A stretch of 64,000 nucleotides of DNA from Saccharina japonica (GCA_008828725.1 MEHQ01004066.1:491868-555867), one strand, 5' to 3'; shown: positions 10,649 to 23,793, numbered from the stretch's first letter. Notes: generated from the letters alone by a model not told the origin. Translations and numbers: made by a program.

Positions 10649-13600
10649 ATGCTTCCGGCTGCCCGCCTCCACACCTTCAAGGTGGCCGCTGCCGCCGCTC
10701 TCTTGGGGGGAGGATATTCGTCTATGTTCGCCTCCGCCGACTGCGAGGACATCAAGGCTCTGCCGACCGGTACGATGACCAAAGACGTCCACTTGTTCTT
10801 GGACGACTTAGACTCCTTGTCGTGTGATGAGGTGAGGAACGGGGGTGCTGTCCCTGAACTGTGAAGGCTCGCCTGTACCATAGGAGTTCTTGCGATATCA
10901 TATCATGGTATGCGATTTGCTCCTCCTGTATTCATTATATTGTTTTAAATGAGTTGTTTCGTCAGGGCTACGTGCTGGGTTCTGGGGCCCTGAGTACGGA
11001 GTAGGTTATAAATAAGCGTATACCGAATGATATGTATATACAAAAAAGTACTGCGTATAAGGACGAGTAGGAGTAATCCGGGGATACTTCAAGCCGGGGA
11101 TGGCTCGAAAGCAAATCCGGCATTCAATGGCGCAAACGACAACGTGTCAATAACTCTCCTGCATATGCCCCTATCGTAGTGACGCGATTGGCCGCTGTCG
11201 TGGGTGATTCCGTGCGCCTTCCTCGCATCCACTACGTAGTAAGGTTATTCTGGAAGTACCTTTTCATTTCGATCGCAATTGTGCCTGCTCTCGGTAGCGT
11301 GCTATCATACGAGCTCCTAACCGTTTTTTTTGTATCGTCTTCATTATCATGTGCATTGTCCAGGTGACCACGATCAAAGTGGACGGACCGCACAACTACG
11401 TCATCACTGGCGATGAGGAAAGCGAAACCTTTAGGAAAGTGCGCTTCGATATTTCAGGCGGAGCCCATTTTTACTTCGACCTCGCCAACGAGGAGTTCGA
11501 GGGTACAGCGACGTTCACAGGGGTGACTGGCTGGGTAAGTGCACTGTGTGGATAGGTGCTGCTCCTGGCAAGTGAGGATTCACCGACGTGTATTCCACTG
11601 AGCCGACCAGTTGCTGCTGTGGCCCTTCGTACGTTGTAGGGTAGGAACCGGTGTGCGCCACGGGGATCAACAAGCCATATCCTTCAGGGGGGCATAAGCT
11701 ACGTGGGACGCGCGACTGGAGTATCGCGTATTACAGTGTTTACCTGGTATTATACTATTAATAATGTGAAGACAGGCACACACGGTATCCATTTTGTTAA
11801 CTTATACGGTAGTTAGTCTAGGTTGCGAATTCGTTGCGTACCAAAACTGCAACTGCCAGCTTTTTTCGTGGACCACTCTAAAAACAAAAACTCACACACC
11901 ACCCTGTAACACGCGCGATCGAACGATAACTATATACCGGTATATGTCTATCACTGCTGTGTAGTGACAGAGAAACCAAGCTTGTCAAGATCAGTTTCGA
12001 CAAAACAAAATATCACAACCACTAATACTGATAGTCGTTACTGTGGTTTGTACTGTTTCCTCTGCCCGTGCAGCAGCTATCTGTTCCTCTCGGGCACGTG
12101 TGCTGTTCTTCTAGGGGCGGTTCTGTCTCCCTGCGTCATTTGTATTCTGTTTCATTTCATAATTTATTTTTTATTGTTTTTTGTTCTTGTTTTTCGGTTT
12201 GGCTTGTGTCGGTGTGTTCTCGTACCCGGTTCGTTGGCATCTCACTTGCTTTACCCATTTATTTGCGTGTATTGTTTTCTGGTTTTTCTCTGTCTCACAG
12301 TCTGTGACCACAGAATTTGTATCTCTCTAGGATTAGGAATCAGGACAGACACTGGGTGTACTGGTGCAGTTGGGTAGAAATAACTGGTTTCATGTGAAGA
12401 CAAAACACACAGCAGTTAGACACAGTACGTATTATAGTAGTAGTAGACAAACGCACGTAGCCAGTATAGAGCTACAATAAATATTGGACCCTACGTACTC
12501 TCGATATCATCGCGGACTCTTTCATGTGTACTCTTATGACTCTGACTCCTGATGAAATCACAGGGGCGAGCAAAAGCGAAAAGAGACTGGAAAGAGAGGA
12601 TCGAAGTGTCGTTGGCCACTGTCGCCTTCCTGTGGGCGGAGGGAGTATGTTATCAATACTATCAATACTATCAATAGTAGCAATCATAACTTGGGGTCGC
12701 TGGAGGATCCGGTGTACCATAGCCCGTTCGCGCGCATGGTGATAACTTTCGTGTGATGGACACCAACCATTTATGTTTTTCGGATTTCCCGTTCCTGCCG
12801 CGCCCTTCCCGTTCCGGTGTGGGCAGTCGTCGGATGGCGGTGTATTCAACGTTGGAAAGGGCTCATCTGCGACATTCAAGGTACCCGTGGCCTTCGAATC
12901 GAACTCGGTGGATGCGCCGTATTCTGGGGGAGCGGTCTACGTTGCCGGAGAGGTGAACATCGCGTGTACATAATAACCCCCCCTCAGAGTCATGTGGCTG
13001 CATCATTTACAGTAAGTATACCAACTATCTGAGGTCTCTCAGTACAGGAAGTTTACATCCAAATAATATATAATATGTAAACCTACATAAGATATATATA
13101 CCTCACTCAAGCACGGCTTTGACGAAATACGTCGTACCCGACGGCCAATCCCATGGCGTTGGTGGGCCTACATTGCCAACCCATATAATTGGATGGGTCA
13201 TTAGGGCCATTCTTATCGAGCAGCTTTTTTCCTTAAATTCCAATATTTTTTTTCCAAAACAAAAAGGAAAACGAGTCAACATTGAAAAAAAAACGGAAAT
13301 ATTGGAAATTCTTCGGAAGGCAAAACGTTTGCAAGGCTTCGCGTTCCAATAAATGGGGGGGGGGGGAAAGAAAAAAATAGAAATCTAGAAAATTGCGCGT
13401 AACAAAATGGATTTTTTTAGAAATTTATGGCTCCGATAAGAATGACCCTTACTATTATAGTAGTTGAGAAGCCTCATCATGCAGAAAGTTGGTGCCATGT
13501 GAAGCAGAATGTGCTACAGACAAGTACTAATACCAGGTATACTACTGTAGATTATTCGCACCGTGCAGCAGTTGTCTGTTCCTCTTGAACACGTTTTTTT

Positions 13601-16600
13601 TTCTTCTAGCAGCGCTTCCAATGGTCCCCTTGCGTCATTTGTATTAGGTTTCATTTCATAATATTTTTGTTTGTATTGTTTTTATTATGTTTTTGGTATG
13701 GCTTGTGCCGTTGTGTTCTCGTACCCGGTACGTTGGCATTTCACTGGTTCTACCCATTCACTATCGGTTATTTTTTGTTTTGATGTTTTCTCTGTCTCGC
13801 AGTCTATGGCCACATACTTTGTATCTCTCTAGGATTAGGAAACAAGACAAACAATGGGTGCACTGATGATATTGGGGAAAAATAACCAAGACTACACACG
13901 CAGTCAGATATTACGCGTGCCTGTGGTTTCTACCTTCCGGCCATCATCAAGTTTGTGATCTCGCTCGATGCCATCTTTTTCGGATAACTCGACGAACGCT
14001 TTCTCTCTCATATATATTACATGCACTATACCGGTACTGTGTTGGTTGGTGCCGACCCCCTCGGACATTCGACGGCACACACACTGCCGCTACTTGTTCA
14101 CTTCTATTGCTGCCCGCCGTTACGATGTTTTAAACTGCCCACGTACACATTGTTGTCCAACGACAAACAGGCGACGTTCCAGTATGATGCTGCTTTCACG
14201 AGAAACATTGTGAAGTCGGGTGGGGACAACCGTGCCCACGATGGAGGTGGGCTGTGTGTGGCCTCGGATGGAAAGGTCAGCTTCGAAGACTCCACGTCTT
14301 TCCTGGGGAACAAAGCTGAAAGTGGGGGGCAAGGCGGCGCTGTGGCCAACTTCGGCGAACTCATCTTCCTGGGAACGAGCTTCTACGAATCAAACCTTGC
14401 CAATGGTGAGATGGGAGAGCCGTCGTATGTTTCTTCTAGTAAATCGAATGTTGGTGCTTTTGTGGTAGAATGTCGGCGCCAATGTATGCGTCTGTACACC
14501 TGTATGTTACCGCCGTCCTCTACAGCGTAGTACACCAGACACAACAGACTGTTTTCGGTTTTTCAATTGGAAATCGTTTTCCGACGACAACAGGATTTGT
14601 TTTGGGCATTGTTTTTTCAAGAGATGTGTATATGCACTTTGTACGTCTCCCACTAGAGATATATAAAACTCAATAATCGTGTATGTTTGGACTCTTTGCA
14701 AATAAAAAAATATCGGCATACAGCAGGGGTCTCCCAATAAGGCGGTGGTGTGCCAGAGACAGCAATATGACCGCCTTGTAGAGGGAAGCCGCCTTATTCA
14801 TTCCAGGTTATGAGTGCGATTCCCCAGCCGCGTTAAGCGATTTTGACCGCCTTATATCGGGATACCGCAAATGTACATTTCGAAAGCCTGAGTGCCTGCG
14901 GGTCGTCCACTGCTATATACCTCCAACCCGGTACCATGGACAGCAGTAAGTAACAGTGACCGCGAGCTTGTTGCGAAAAAGAGCCGATGCTCCTGAGGCC
15001 GGGAGCAGGCGGACGCCCGGGTTCAGCGCCATCGCGCACTGGCGGGGTACACACCTGCTCCTCCTCTTCTTAGCTTCCGTCATCGTCGGATCTAGCTAGG
15101 AGTTGCCTGTTCGGCGGCCGCTAGGGTACTTCGCTTTGTTCCCGGATATTCCGCAGTACGAGCGCAAAACGCGCTCGTGTGGCGGCGTCGCGCATCGCGG
15201 ATGCCAAATTCATAGAGGACACAGCAGTCAGTCGCTATGGCACGGCTGTCTAACGAGATAAACAACTCCGCGCCGTTTGCCGTGACCATGGCCTTATGTC
15301 CTGTTCCGTGTGTTTGGTTGTCCAGGTGCTGCTGTGACGGGAAAGTCATAAATCGTGATTTTCTCTTTGTTTGCGATAGAGTTCTACGGCAGTAGTGCGA
15401 CAATAGTAGACCGTGTAGCATATAGCCAGGGTTCATGTCAATGACACAAGCATGGGCTTGGTGGTGTCTCTCGTGGTCTTTTGTTCGAAGCTGCTGGACG
15501 TGCAAGGTTGTTTACAGGCAGTCAGTTATATGTTCGCTTGACGCATGCAACTAACTTGTTGTACCATTGCCCATTAGCCGCAGGGATCATGTGACATGCT
15601 TGATATTCTTCAACCCGTTGAGCGAGAGGAATAACGCATACTCACATCAGCTGGTGGTGAGGATTCTTCGGGCATTGGGGTTGAGCCTAATTTCTCAAAC
15701 ATTCCGGTATACGCTAAGCATGCGCACCCTTGATCTCTGCATATTCTTCGTATCCCGTGCTCTATGTCTTTGCGTCTCGAAGAGGACGGCGATGAAATCG
15801 GCGGCACAGGCGGAGCAATCTACACAGAGGAGGGTTCAGACACCTTGTTCGAAGGCAGGGCAATCATGCAGTACAACCTCGGTGCCAGCGGTGGGGGTTT
15901 GTACAACAGGGGCAACACTAACCTGCGTAACGGGGCATTTTTCAGGAGCAACAGAGCGCAGGTGACACTGCAGTAGACGCGTTCTACGATACACGTAGCC
16001 CTTTTAAACCGAAGCGTTTTCTGTATGACGGGGCTCCTTGACCCCAAATCATGGGAATATTTCATTTTTGTGATACGATATTTTGGAGTTTATTCTTGAG
16101 ACCCATGGGACTGTTCATCGGCTATATAGCACTGTTACTGTAGTTTCCTCCAAAACAAATTTGGGTGAGTTAGTAATAGTATAGAGCTTCTCAAGTGACT
16201 ACCCTCGTAAAGACCATGGTGCACCTGCATACAGGCTACCGTAGCAAGCGTCGGTAACCAGCGATCACCCACGGTTATGATCCTTAGGCGTTGGGTTGCC
16301 CATCGTAGACGACCCAGTCGCTTCGGAGGCAATGGTTGTCTCGGTTTGTGTAGACGTCGCCTCCCTATGGACCAGAACATTGTAGTGACCAGGCTGTATA
16401 ATGCCTGGTGGACATTGGCATGCACCTGTAAATGTGCAGCCATCGTCTTGTTGAAAGGTATTACTTTTGTTCACAACGCTTGAAACACGTCAGGCAATCA
16501 CGAACCACAGCACAAACAGGCCTGTAGCGGCACAGTTAGAAATAGAAACGGCATATCGAATGGGACGACAGGAGTTCTGGCTAAGTTGAGGTCGTTGCCA

Positions 16601-17956
16601 CGGTTCTGATGGAAAGCGACAAAGTCTGCCCCGTTCCTCAGCCCGTCGCAACTAACTCGTGAACAACAACGCGCCTTCCTTTGCACCCAGGGAAGTGATA
16701 GGGCATGGGGCGGCCACATCTACACACTAGGGCGTGTTGACATCAGGCAGTACGCCAACTTCGTCGAAGGCTCGAGCGAAAATGTATGTTTACATCATCG
16801 AATTATGTTTTATTTTTACAGGAAGCTCTTTCGAGCATCCGTGACTGTACCACGGTATCCGTCATTTCGTTACGCTGCCGATCCCACTCGGTTGTGAGGC
16901 TAGGGTTGGGAGGAACTTTCCGATTTTTTTAGGTTTCATTTTGGCCCGCTGGAGTACATAGACGCCACTGGCAGACATCTGCATTCTGGAAGAACGGATG
17001 GATTTACCGCATTGGCTCAGTTTCGCGTTTGACAATACACATCAAAAGTGTGGACAGGTATCCAACTTGAAACGGGTTTTCGTACGTATACCACTGTATC
17101 GCTTGAAGCGATTTTCAAGGAGTGCATTGCAGCTCGTTCAAGCACACCTTGTTTGGTCCTTAACCGCGTAAAGCCAATTAACGATCTCTGAGCTATCGTC
17201 GCACATATAGAAAATACTTGTTTTGTTCCACAACCGAAGGCTGAAGACAAATGTGTTTGGCATATACATTATCTGGAACCTTTGTATGCCCGTTCTAGTT
17301 TGTATGCAACGCGGGAACGTCTTTGATGGTTCGTTCAATCTTACACCCATCGCATGAAACGCCTTGCACTGTTACCTCGTCCGCAGGGTGGAGCAGTCTA
17401 CGTCGATGCGGGGGCCTCTTATTTCGACGGTCGCCAAGCGAAGTACATCGACAACTCTGCGGTAGGTCGGAACTGCATAGTCGCCGGTGTACAGAGTTTT
17501 TTTAACAACTGCCGTGCTCCACCTGAGGATAACACAATGAAAGGAACGCACCACTTTCCGAACGGTACTCGTGCATCAACATATAGTCACGACTGTGAAC
17601 ATGTGCTAGTCGGGCGAATGCGTGATCATTGCCCCCCCCGCCCCCCCCCTTGCGGTGCTGGATTTCGTTATTGAATGAAAGCCTGTCGCTTCCAACGTGA
17701 TTGACGCGATTCCGCATTCTCGTTTTTCCAATGCCGGCCGTCCCCACTTTCGCTGCTCGTGCTTCCCTCCCCGACACCGACGGGCTGTCTGGATATGAAA
17801 ACCTGTTATCCTGATATGCACCACCAACGCTACGCCGGGTGACGACTGCATCGATGCGTGGATCCTTCGGTACAGTCTGACGACTGCCCTGACGTGTACG
17901 CTCGCGGGGAAGACCCCCTATGCCCGGAGACCAAGAACTCCGTTGCGCTGGTGTAA
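10649..17956 (+). CDS. Secreted Pmp-like beta-helix repeat protein (paralogue B, 8 exons)
   Basis: Paralogue of the minus-strand gene at 1039-8691; function unknown. Exons by manual splicing: 10649-10831, 11364-11534, 12827-12952, 14171-14405, 15783-15961, 16691-16783, 17387-17461 and 17876-17956. They total 1143 nt, 380 residues, open throughout. Exons 1 to 5 are the same length as in paralogue A (183, 171, 126, 235, 179 nt) and the exon 4/5 split-codon junction (G, then AG) is identical in phase. Residues 1-30 are a signal peptide (MLPAARLHTFKVAAAAALL). The body carries GGxL/GGAV and FxxN-type motifs (GGGLCV, FLGN, FYESN, GGAVYV) expected of a Pmp-like beta-helix. Exon 7 has one repeat unit where A has three. 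The C-terminus again has two Cys (DDCP, PLCPET). Introns 2, 3 and 4 are swollen by repeats. Acceptor of exon 5 is AAG, weaker than the CAG in A. Confidence 0.85.
12067..12384 (+). repeat. Dispersed ~320-bp repeat (family 2), copy 1
   Basis: Begins CGTGCAGCAG, includes TGCGTCATTTGTATT, GTTCTCGTACCCGGT and ATCTCTCTAGGATTA, and ends GGGTAGAAATAAC. Closely similar copies lie at 13562-13886 and 38265-38579, all on the plus strand. This copy is in intron 2 of paralogue B. No TIR or tail was recognised, so the class is unknown. Confidence 0.75.
13562..13886 (+). repeat. Dispersed ~320-bp repeat (family 2), copy 2
   Basis: Same order of blocks as 12067-12384, more diverged (CTTCCAATGG replaces the GGTTCTGTC part; end reads GGGGAAAAATAAC). 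It lies in intron 3 of paralogue B, about 1.5 kb from copy 1. Confidence 0.7.
14730..15510. repeat. Unassigned insertion-like DNA in intron 4 of paralogue B
   Basis: Intron 4 is 1377 nt in paralogue B but 364 nt in A; most of the extra length lies here. ATAAGGCGGT near 14738 and ACCGCCTTAT near 14844 form a small inverted pair. An antisense reading frame of 137 codons (15092-15505) is open but matches nothing I recognise. It may be a decayed transposon. Confidence 0.35.
16020..16215 (+). repeat. Dispersed ~200-bp repeat (family 3), copy 1
   Basis: Shares CGGGGCTCCTTGACCCCAAAT, a GGAATATTTCAT block, CCATGGGACTG and TTGGGTGAGTTA with 43270-43480, and more distantly with the minus strand of 51400-51605. 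It lies in intron 5 of paralogue B. Confidence 0.55.
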
Positions 17957-20308
17957 ACGCTCTATTAGTGCCTCAGGGGTGAGAACTGATTGCTCCGTCG
18001 CAACAACGCAGGAAGGAGTCGATACGGCGGCAAGGGCATTGTACGTGAAGGGAATGTGTTTGGGGGTGGATATAGACAGGGTTAGATTCCTCTTGGGTAA
18101 TTACGGCGAAGTTTGAAATGAGACTGCCATGTGCGCAGCGTAAATGTAGAGCAACATCGCATGTTTTGTGGTTCAGGAAGTGTTCAGTTATTTGGGAAAG
18201 ATAAGTAGCGGTTGGCCTATTAATAGAGCACCGACAACATGCCCTGTCGGGCAACGACGGGTCTTGATGCGGTTAGGCGCGCGATTTTATCGAATTCGTC
18301 GAAACTAATTGCACGACTCTTGGTAGACGGCTCTGGGCTCTACGCACATTTCTTGTATGGGGTCGGTTGGCCTTGGTTCTATGAAATTCGCGTAAATTCC
18401 ACTGACGTTTTGAGTCCTTACGACACTATCTTTCTGCGGTTCGTGTCCATTGCAGTATGCGCTCTCGGTGTTTCTTCGTTTCGACTTCTTCCCCCCCCGA
18501 CTGCAAACAGTCTGAGTTTGAATGTAGGCAGCCTCGATGCCCTAAGCATAGGTAAGAAACGCAGTTCCCATTACCATCGAAGTAGGTATGTCAGGGGGGG
18601 CGAAGAAGAGATTTTGTCGAAATAGCGCAAGTTGTACAGGCATCAATGCACGTGAGTAGACGAGGGAAGAAAAGGCTGAACTCTTCCCACGCTAGTACAG
18701 CCTAGCACAAACCATATAGGGGGGTAGGGTAGCTTGCTTTACGCATGTGCAGGCCGCTGCTCTCCAGCAACTACGGCAAGTTGGCGTCGTGTGTTGATAC
18801 TGTCCTGGTACGGCTGTACCTGGGCATACAGATGGGAGTTGCCCCTTACGAAAGTGTGTATGATGACACCGCATACATACCTGATATAATTACCAACACA
18901 AAACAAGTCAAGGAAATGCAGCCATGAACTCGTGCGCAGTGTGTGGCGTGCTGATGTGCCGTGTAGGTTAATTGGCTCATTCATCTGAAGTGGCGTTTCC
19001 GTATACGGGGCACGGGAACAAATGTAGTATCGTGAACACTATTCCTATTGTCACGGCCCCCGCTTATTGTTCGCTAATACAATACGAATATACCCATCCC
19101 CGATATCACCGAGCACGTGGTAAAACCAAACACGCCCCTAAGGTCAAGAATGTTGTTATCCACCCCCTGTCAGCAGGTTCAATCTACGAGTGGGGATAGA
19201 AATTCGACAATTCGGCCTTACACTTGCAGCTTTCTATGTGTGTGTGGGAAGAGATGCAACGGAATCCAACACCACGAAATCCGCCCGCACTTGAAAACAC
19301 GTGAAAAAGAGCGTACACACACGTATGAGTAGCAGCCCGACGACCGCGACAATCTCGAGATGATATGCCACGAAACCAGAAGTGCTTCGTACGCGTTCGC
19401 CCAAACGCGCCCGTTTCTGGTGATAACGAATGCTGCGTAGAAGTCGGCCCGCATGTATACATCTCGAAGTCAATAACAAAAAGGATAATGTTTTACAGAC
19501 AGACAATACACAGACAGACATAACAAGTGTATACTGTGAGCCCGCTGACACGAAGATGAAGTTTTGCGTAAAACCGTCCTTCGGTTGCTTCGCCCCCTCG
19601 GCCGTACGGATCGTGTTTGTGGAAATCGGCCATCCATCTACGATTAGAGCTCGCGCAAACGATGACAAGGCGAAAAACGCTGACAGACAGTACACAACAG
19701 GCAAGCAGACAGACTATTACACTATTAATAATTCAATAATGAAAACGTGTTCGCGCCTCGGTACATACAGCAGTACAACTATCATCCATCGAAGTTAGTT
19801 ATAGAGGGGTATTTGAGGCAAAGCGGCCTCACATATATGTCGTAGGCCGTGTGCGATAGAAGGGAACATACATACATACAAATATAATTGAAACGGCGCG
19901 GCCCTCAAAACACACCACCAATTTCACAGCGGCCCGGCGACCGCGATCGCCACGAGACGGTGTGCCACGCACAGGCTGAGCCTCCGCCATATTTCCCCAA
20001 AAAGGCCGAGGTTGATGTTCGAATATCAGAAGCCAACGTTACCAAGAAATAACCGAGTAGTCTTGGAGAAATATACTACTTATAACGTGCCGTTTGTTAC
20101 TTGGGGAGCGGGGTGGGGGGTCAATTTTCTGGGGACAGGACCCGCCCCCCTGCGATTAATTATATGAAATGGAGGCGCCTTCACCGGTCTTTTAATCCAC
20201 AAAGCGTACCAGATAAAATCCACAACATATTGCAACGTTTGGCTGATTTCAAGTGTTATTGGATGCTGTTGTATTACCGAATCACGAGAAGGTGTCGATT
20301 CAAGCCAA

Positions 20309-20350
20309 TCCTAGCCCTAAGTCCAACCCCAGCCCTAACCCCAACCCTAC
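20309..20350. repeat. Degenerate telomere-like hexamer stretch
   Basis: About seven successive hexamers resemble CCCTAA (CCTAGC, CCTAAG, TCCAAC, CCCAGC, CCTAAC, CCCAAC, CCTACT). The family-wide TTAGGG telomere unit would give this on the C-rich strand. It is short and imperfect, so it could be chance or an internal telomeric scar. Confidence 0.3.
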
Positions 20351-20744
20351 TATTTATTTTAATCAGTAATACTGTGATAATAGTCCAGGCTACGGCTCGA
20401 CCCTAGCGCGACGTAGGGCCAATTGTAACGAAGAAAATTTTTAAAATCGACAGAATTTCAATTTGTTTGTTTTATTGAATAGGTTTGAAGTTTCTTCTGA
20501 TTGGTAAAAAAACGAATCACCAAGAAGGCATTTGTAATTTGGGGCGAGGGGTAGTCGATCCGATCGAATTACCAAAGAAGAAATAAGTCCCCAAATAATA
20601 TTAATATTTGGTGTAAATCGAATCGAATTAGTTCGAATCGATTTTGAGGTCGGGGCGCTCGTCCAACTTGCATGGCATGTTCTCACTGGACCAACGTCCC
20701 CGAGGCAATCCGTCTTTTTTTGGTTTTTTTTAATCCTCCGGCGG

Positions 20745-21460
20745 ATGGGTTAGAATAAAGATTACGCCCTCCACACTTCCACGTCTCACTTCGTGTCGTG
20801 TGTCAATTCACTCCATGCCCCCTCGGAAGTATCAGCTCTTGCTGTCTACTACTCCGGAGACTTGAGCATGTTGACCGACCTGACCCCCGAAGGGACCCGG
20901 TGCGGTGGGGATAGCCACCCGAAGAGTAAACTCTCCGGGTAGTGTGGAACTTGCCGCAGCTCATCCACTAACAAAAACCCAGGCCAAGAAGCCTTCCCGC
21001 CAGACTCGGATCATTTACGATCCACCCTACCCGTTTGGGCGTTGGTCGCCTCCGTTGCTATTTGGGCATTATCAACAACCACCAACAAGGCAAAACCTCG
21101 TGAACCTCAACGAGTGGTCACCGGGGCAATAGCCGCGCCCACGGCTACAGACCATAACACAGCGTAGCTCGGCGGTGGCTGCTCGGAACCAATCGTGGCG
21201 GTTGCGAACCCAATGGTTACACCAACTCGATCGGCCAAGCCCCACGAAAACCAAGCGATCGACCCAAAATATGGAGGAAAAGCTCAAGACTGCAATAGCT
21301 GCATCGCCGTCTCTGCTCCGTGCGTGGCGTTTAAGGCTTCCTCCGTCCACCCAGGAGAAGCTGAGAGTGATAGCTTCCTAGCATGTGCCATACAAGGAAA
21401 AGGCGCGCACGCGACGATGCACGCCGACGCTCTCATCTGCTCTCCTCGGTGATTGTCAGC
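20745..21460 (+). mobile_element. Possible retroelement-derived coding fossil
   Basis: Coding-like, Ala/Pro/Thr-rich composition over about 0.6 kb, preceded by an AATAAAG signal. It is broken. The family is not secure: a gag-like part of an LTR element is one reading, a decayed host exon another. It appears old. Confidence 0.2.
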
Positions 21461-21794
21461 CTGGTGTTGTGTGAGACGCTGCGTTGTTCCGATCTCATAA
21501 ATAAAATCGAGACGGAGGGGACTCTGTGGCACTGTAGTTAAGTTGATACCGCGCGGTCATGTTATTAAATAGTTTGGTTTGCACAACTTTATTCAGTTTT
21601 GTTATTTGTGCTCCTTCTTCATCCCATGCTTCCCCGCCGGGTTTTGAGTTTTGATGGGTTTTTGAATTGGTATAGATAGGGCTCCAGCACCTTGTGTGAC
21701 CGCGGACCCTATTTTTGACACGAGTTACTACTGTGATAAAACCAACAGCATACTCGTAGCCCCCCAGTAGCGAGCTAGTCCAGACGTCAAACAA

Positions 21795-22025
21795 ATTTTC
21801 ATTGTATCGGCGTTTTCACGATCATTTGGAAATACTCGGACTCCAAATGTTACATCAGTATTCCCAAACAAAATTTCATTGTATCGGCGTTTTCACGATC
21901 ATTTGGAAATACCAGGACTCCAAATGTTACATCAGTATTCCCAAACAAAATTTCATTATATCGGCGTTTTCACGACCATTTGGAAATGCTATGACTCCAA
22001 ATTTTACATCAGTATTCCCGAGCTT
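21795..22025 (+). repeat. 77-bp tandem repeat, three units
   Basis: Three adjacent units each contain TTTCATTGTATCGGCGTTTT, CATTTGGAAAT and ACATCAGTATTCCC. Units 1 and 2 are nearly identical; unit 3 is somewhat diverged. Because 77 is not a multiple of three, the units read in different frames, arguing against a coding repeat. Confidence 0.85.
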
Positions 22026-22780
22026 GCAGCGCAGATGCAGACGTTAGAATTTTCCAAATGCAAGTTGTTTTCGTCGAGACAGTCCATGTCGAGTCAATCC
22101 CAACACTTAATGGGGTGTCTCGATACTAAAATCTGCACGAAAGTCCGAAGCAAAACTGCAAAGTGTATTAGACTGGTTCTTGGTGTGAACATTCCTCAAG
22201 GCCTGACGAAACGATCGATATCCTCCCCATCACCTAGTTCGTCGTATATCAGGAAATATGACGTGCCTAATATCTGCAATGCAAAGTCAAGATGTTACAG
22301 GGAGGTACGCGAGATATAGATTTCCGAGTCCAATGTTTTGATTTTTTCGATTTTTTGTTTCTCCACGTGATTCGCATCGCTTTTGTCTACAGCGTCAAAG
22401 CGGGTCTTTTATTTTGTTTTGTTTTCCGTGCTTATTTGCGAAAACGTAGTATGTATTTTTCCTTGAAACAGCCATATACGCCCACCTTTTCGAAAAATGA
22501 AAAATACCGGCTTTTAATCGTTCGGTTGTACTCTAATGGAGCTCCATGTATAGTTTCAGCTCGAAACTCGCAAAATTGCGTCGGGAAAAAAAGCTGGCAA
22601 ATACAGCAATATCGTCTCGGCTGGACCAGCTCGTAGTTAGCACTGGAGTCAAGGGATGGTAATGAATCTTCGTCAGGTAGCGATTTACACATTATGATCG
22701 GCTGAGCGGCCTATTATATACGGCTCAATCAGCCTGGAGTCTTTTCAAGCCCCACAGCATCCCGGTCCGGCCGATGAACT

Positions 22781-23017
22781 TTGAGCCTTTCCAAGCACAG
22801 CATCCAAGCGGGCCGAAGCCGAAGCAAACACAGCGTCCAAGGATTAATCACTGGCGGCGTAGGGTTTTGTGTGCGGGTTATGCCGGCGCAAGATTCCATT
22901 TGGTTGTGCAGACCGGTGTTCGTTGTGCCCTCGGGAGGGTATACGCAATACTTTCGTATTTTGGTGAAAATCGTCACCACAGAAAAATATCAAGGTGTTC
23001 CTCCCCTGGGCAGGTGA
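22781..23017 (+). CDS. Possible isolated exon, unknown product
   Basis: An open frame whose second half (from about 22855, GGVGFCVRVMPAQDSIW onward) has protein-like composition and ends at a good donor (GGCAG then GTGAGG, near 23014). No partner exon with matching phase was found, and no family was recognised. Could equally be chance. Confidence 0.25.
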   Translation: MSLSKHSIQAGRSRSKHSVQGLITGGVGFCVRVMPAQDSIWLCRPVFVVPSGGYTQYFRILVKIVTTEKYQGVPPLGR

Positions 23018-23118
23018 GGCACTGGATAGCAAGTGTGCTACTATACTACTATTAGAAGCAGGTTGGAACGAGACGCGCTCAGTCATTCACAACATGACGT
23101 TTTGATGGCGTTTTATTA

Positions 23119-23793
23119 TTGCCGCTGGTTTCCTGGTCAAAGATAATTATGGGGAAGCGCGCGAGCAAAGAGTTTTTGCTCGGCGTGTTTCTATCAGAAA
23201 CACGCCACCTCAACAACAGAGAGAGGGGAAGCGGAGATACCATGGATACCGTGACACTAGCCTACCCTGAAGGGCAGTATATATATATGCAGATGCACAT
23301 AAATCAGGAGGGTATGAAATACACCCAGAAAAATCTGAGAAATGGATCGAAGATACTGTGCTCCACAACCCTCTCCCACACCGACCTCTCTAACTTGGAA
23401 GGCGAAAGCCTGGTAAAATCCGAAGAAAAAAAACCCTGCAACACTTACGGAAGGTTACTCAAGGGATCGAAAGATACGCGGGCACCTATTAATAGTGCTG
23501 GCAAGAAAAAAGTCCCAGAGAGTAGTGTAAAACAAAACGGCACGAGTTTGAGTGGCGTATTAAGACCTAGCACGTATGACCGCCGGCTTACGGTAGCGGG
23601 GAGGAACATAAATACTTGTGTATTACTACCAGGCTGTACTGTACTTAACTACAGTAACTGCTGTACCACAAGCAGTCTTAACAGCGGATACCTACGACTG
23701 CCTGCGCTGTACGGCACAGGCATCTTAACTCGTACCGTCTGCTACGGCAGCAGTAGCAGCAACAGCAGCAGCAGCAGCAATTGCCTGTGTTGA
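23119..23793 (+). CDS. Orphan 224-codon open frame
   Basis: An uninterrupted frame starting MPLVSWSKIIMGKRASKEF and ending in a Ser/Asn-rich run made by an AGC repeat. It is long for chance at this base composition but has no recognisable domain, no signal peptide and no paralogue in the window. Kept as a hypothetical protein of low certainty. Confidence 0.25.
   Translation: MPLVSWSKIIMGKRASKEFLLGVFLSETRHLNNRERGSGDTMDTVTLAYPEGQYIYMQMHINQEGMKYTQKNLRNGSKILCSTTLSHTDLSNLEGESLVKSEEKKPCNTYGRLLKGSKDTRAPINSAGKKKVPESSVKQNGTSLSGVLRPSTYDRRLTVAGRNINTCVLLPGCTVLNYSNCCTTSSLNSGYLRLPALYGTGILTRTVCYGSSSSNSSSSSNCLC

Noticed and set aside
16590-16783. Apparent frameshift and stop in exon 6 of paralogue B when compared with a long open stretch in paralogue A.
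   Set aside because: Both genes have a CACCCAG acceptor just before the GGAA codons. The mismatching part is intron in both, and the shorter exon is in phase with its neighbours.
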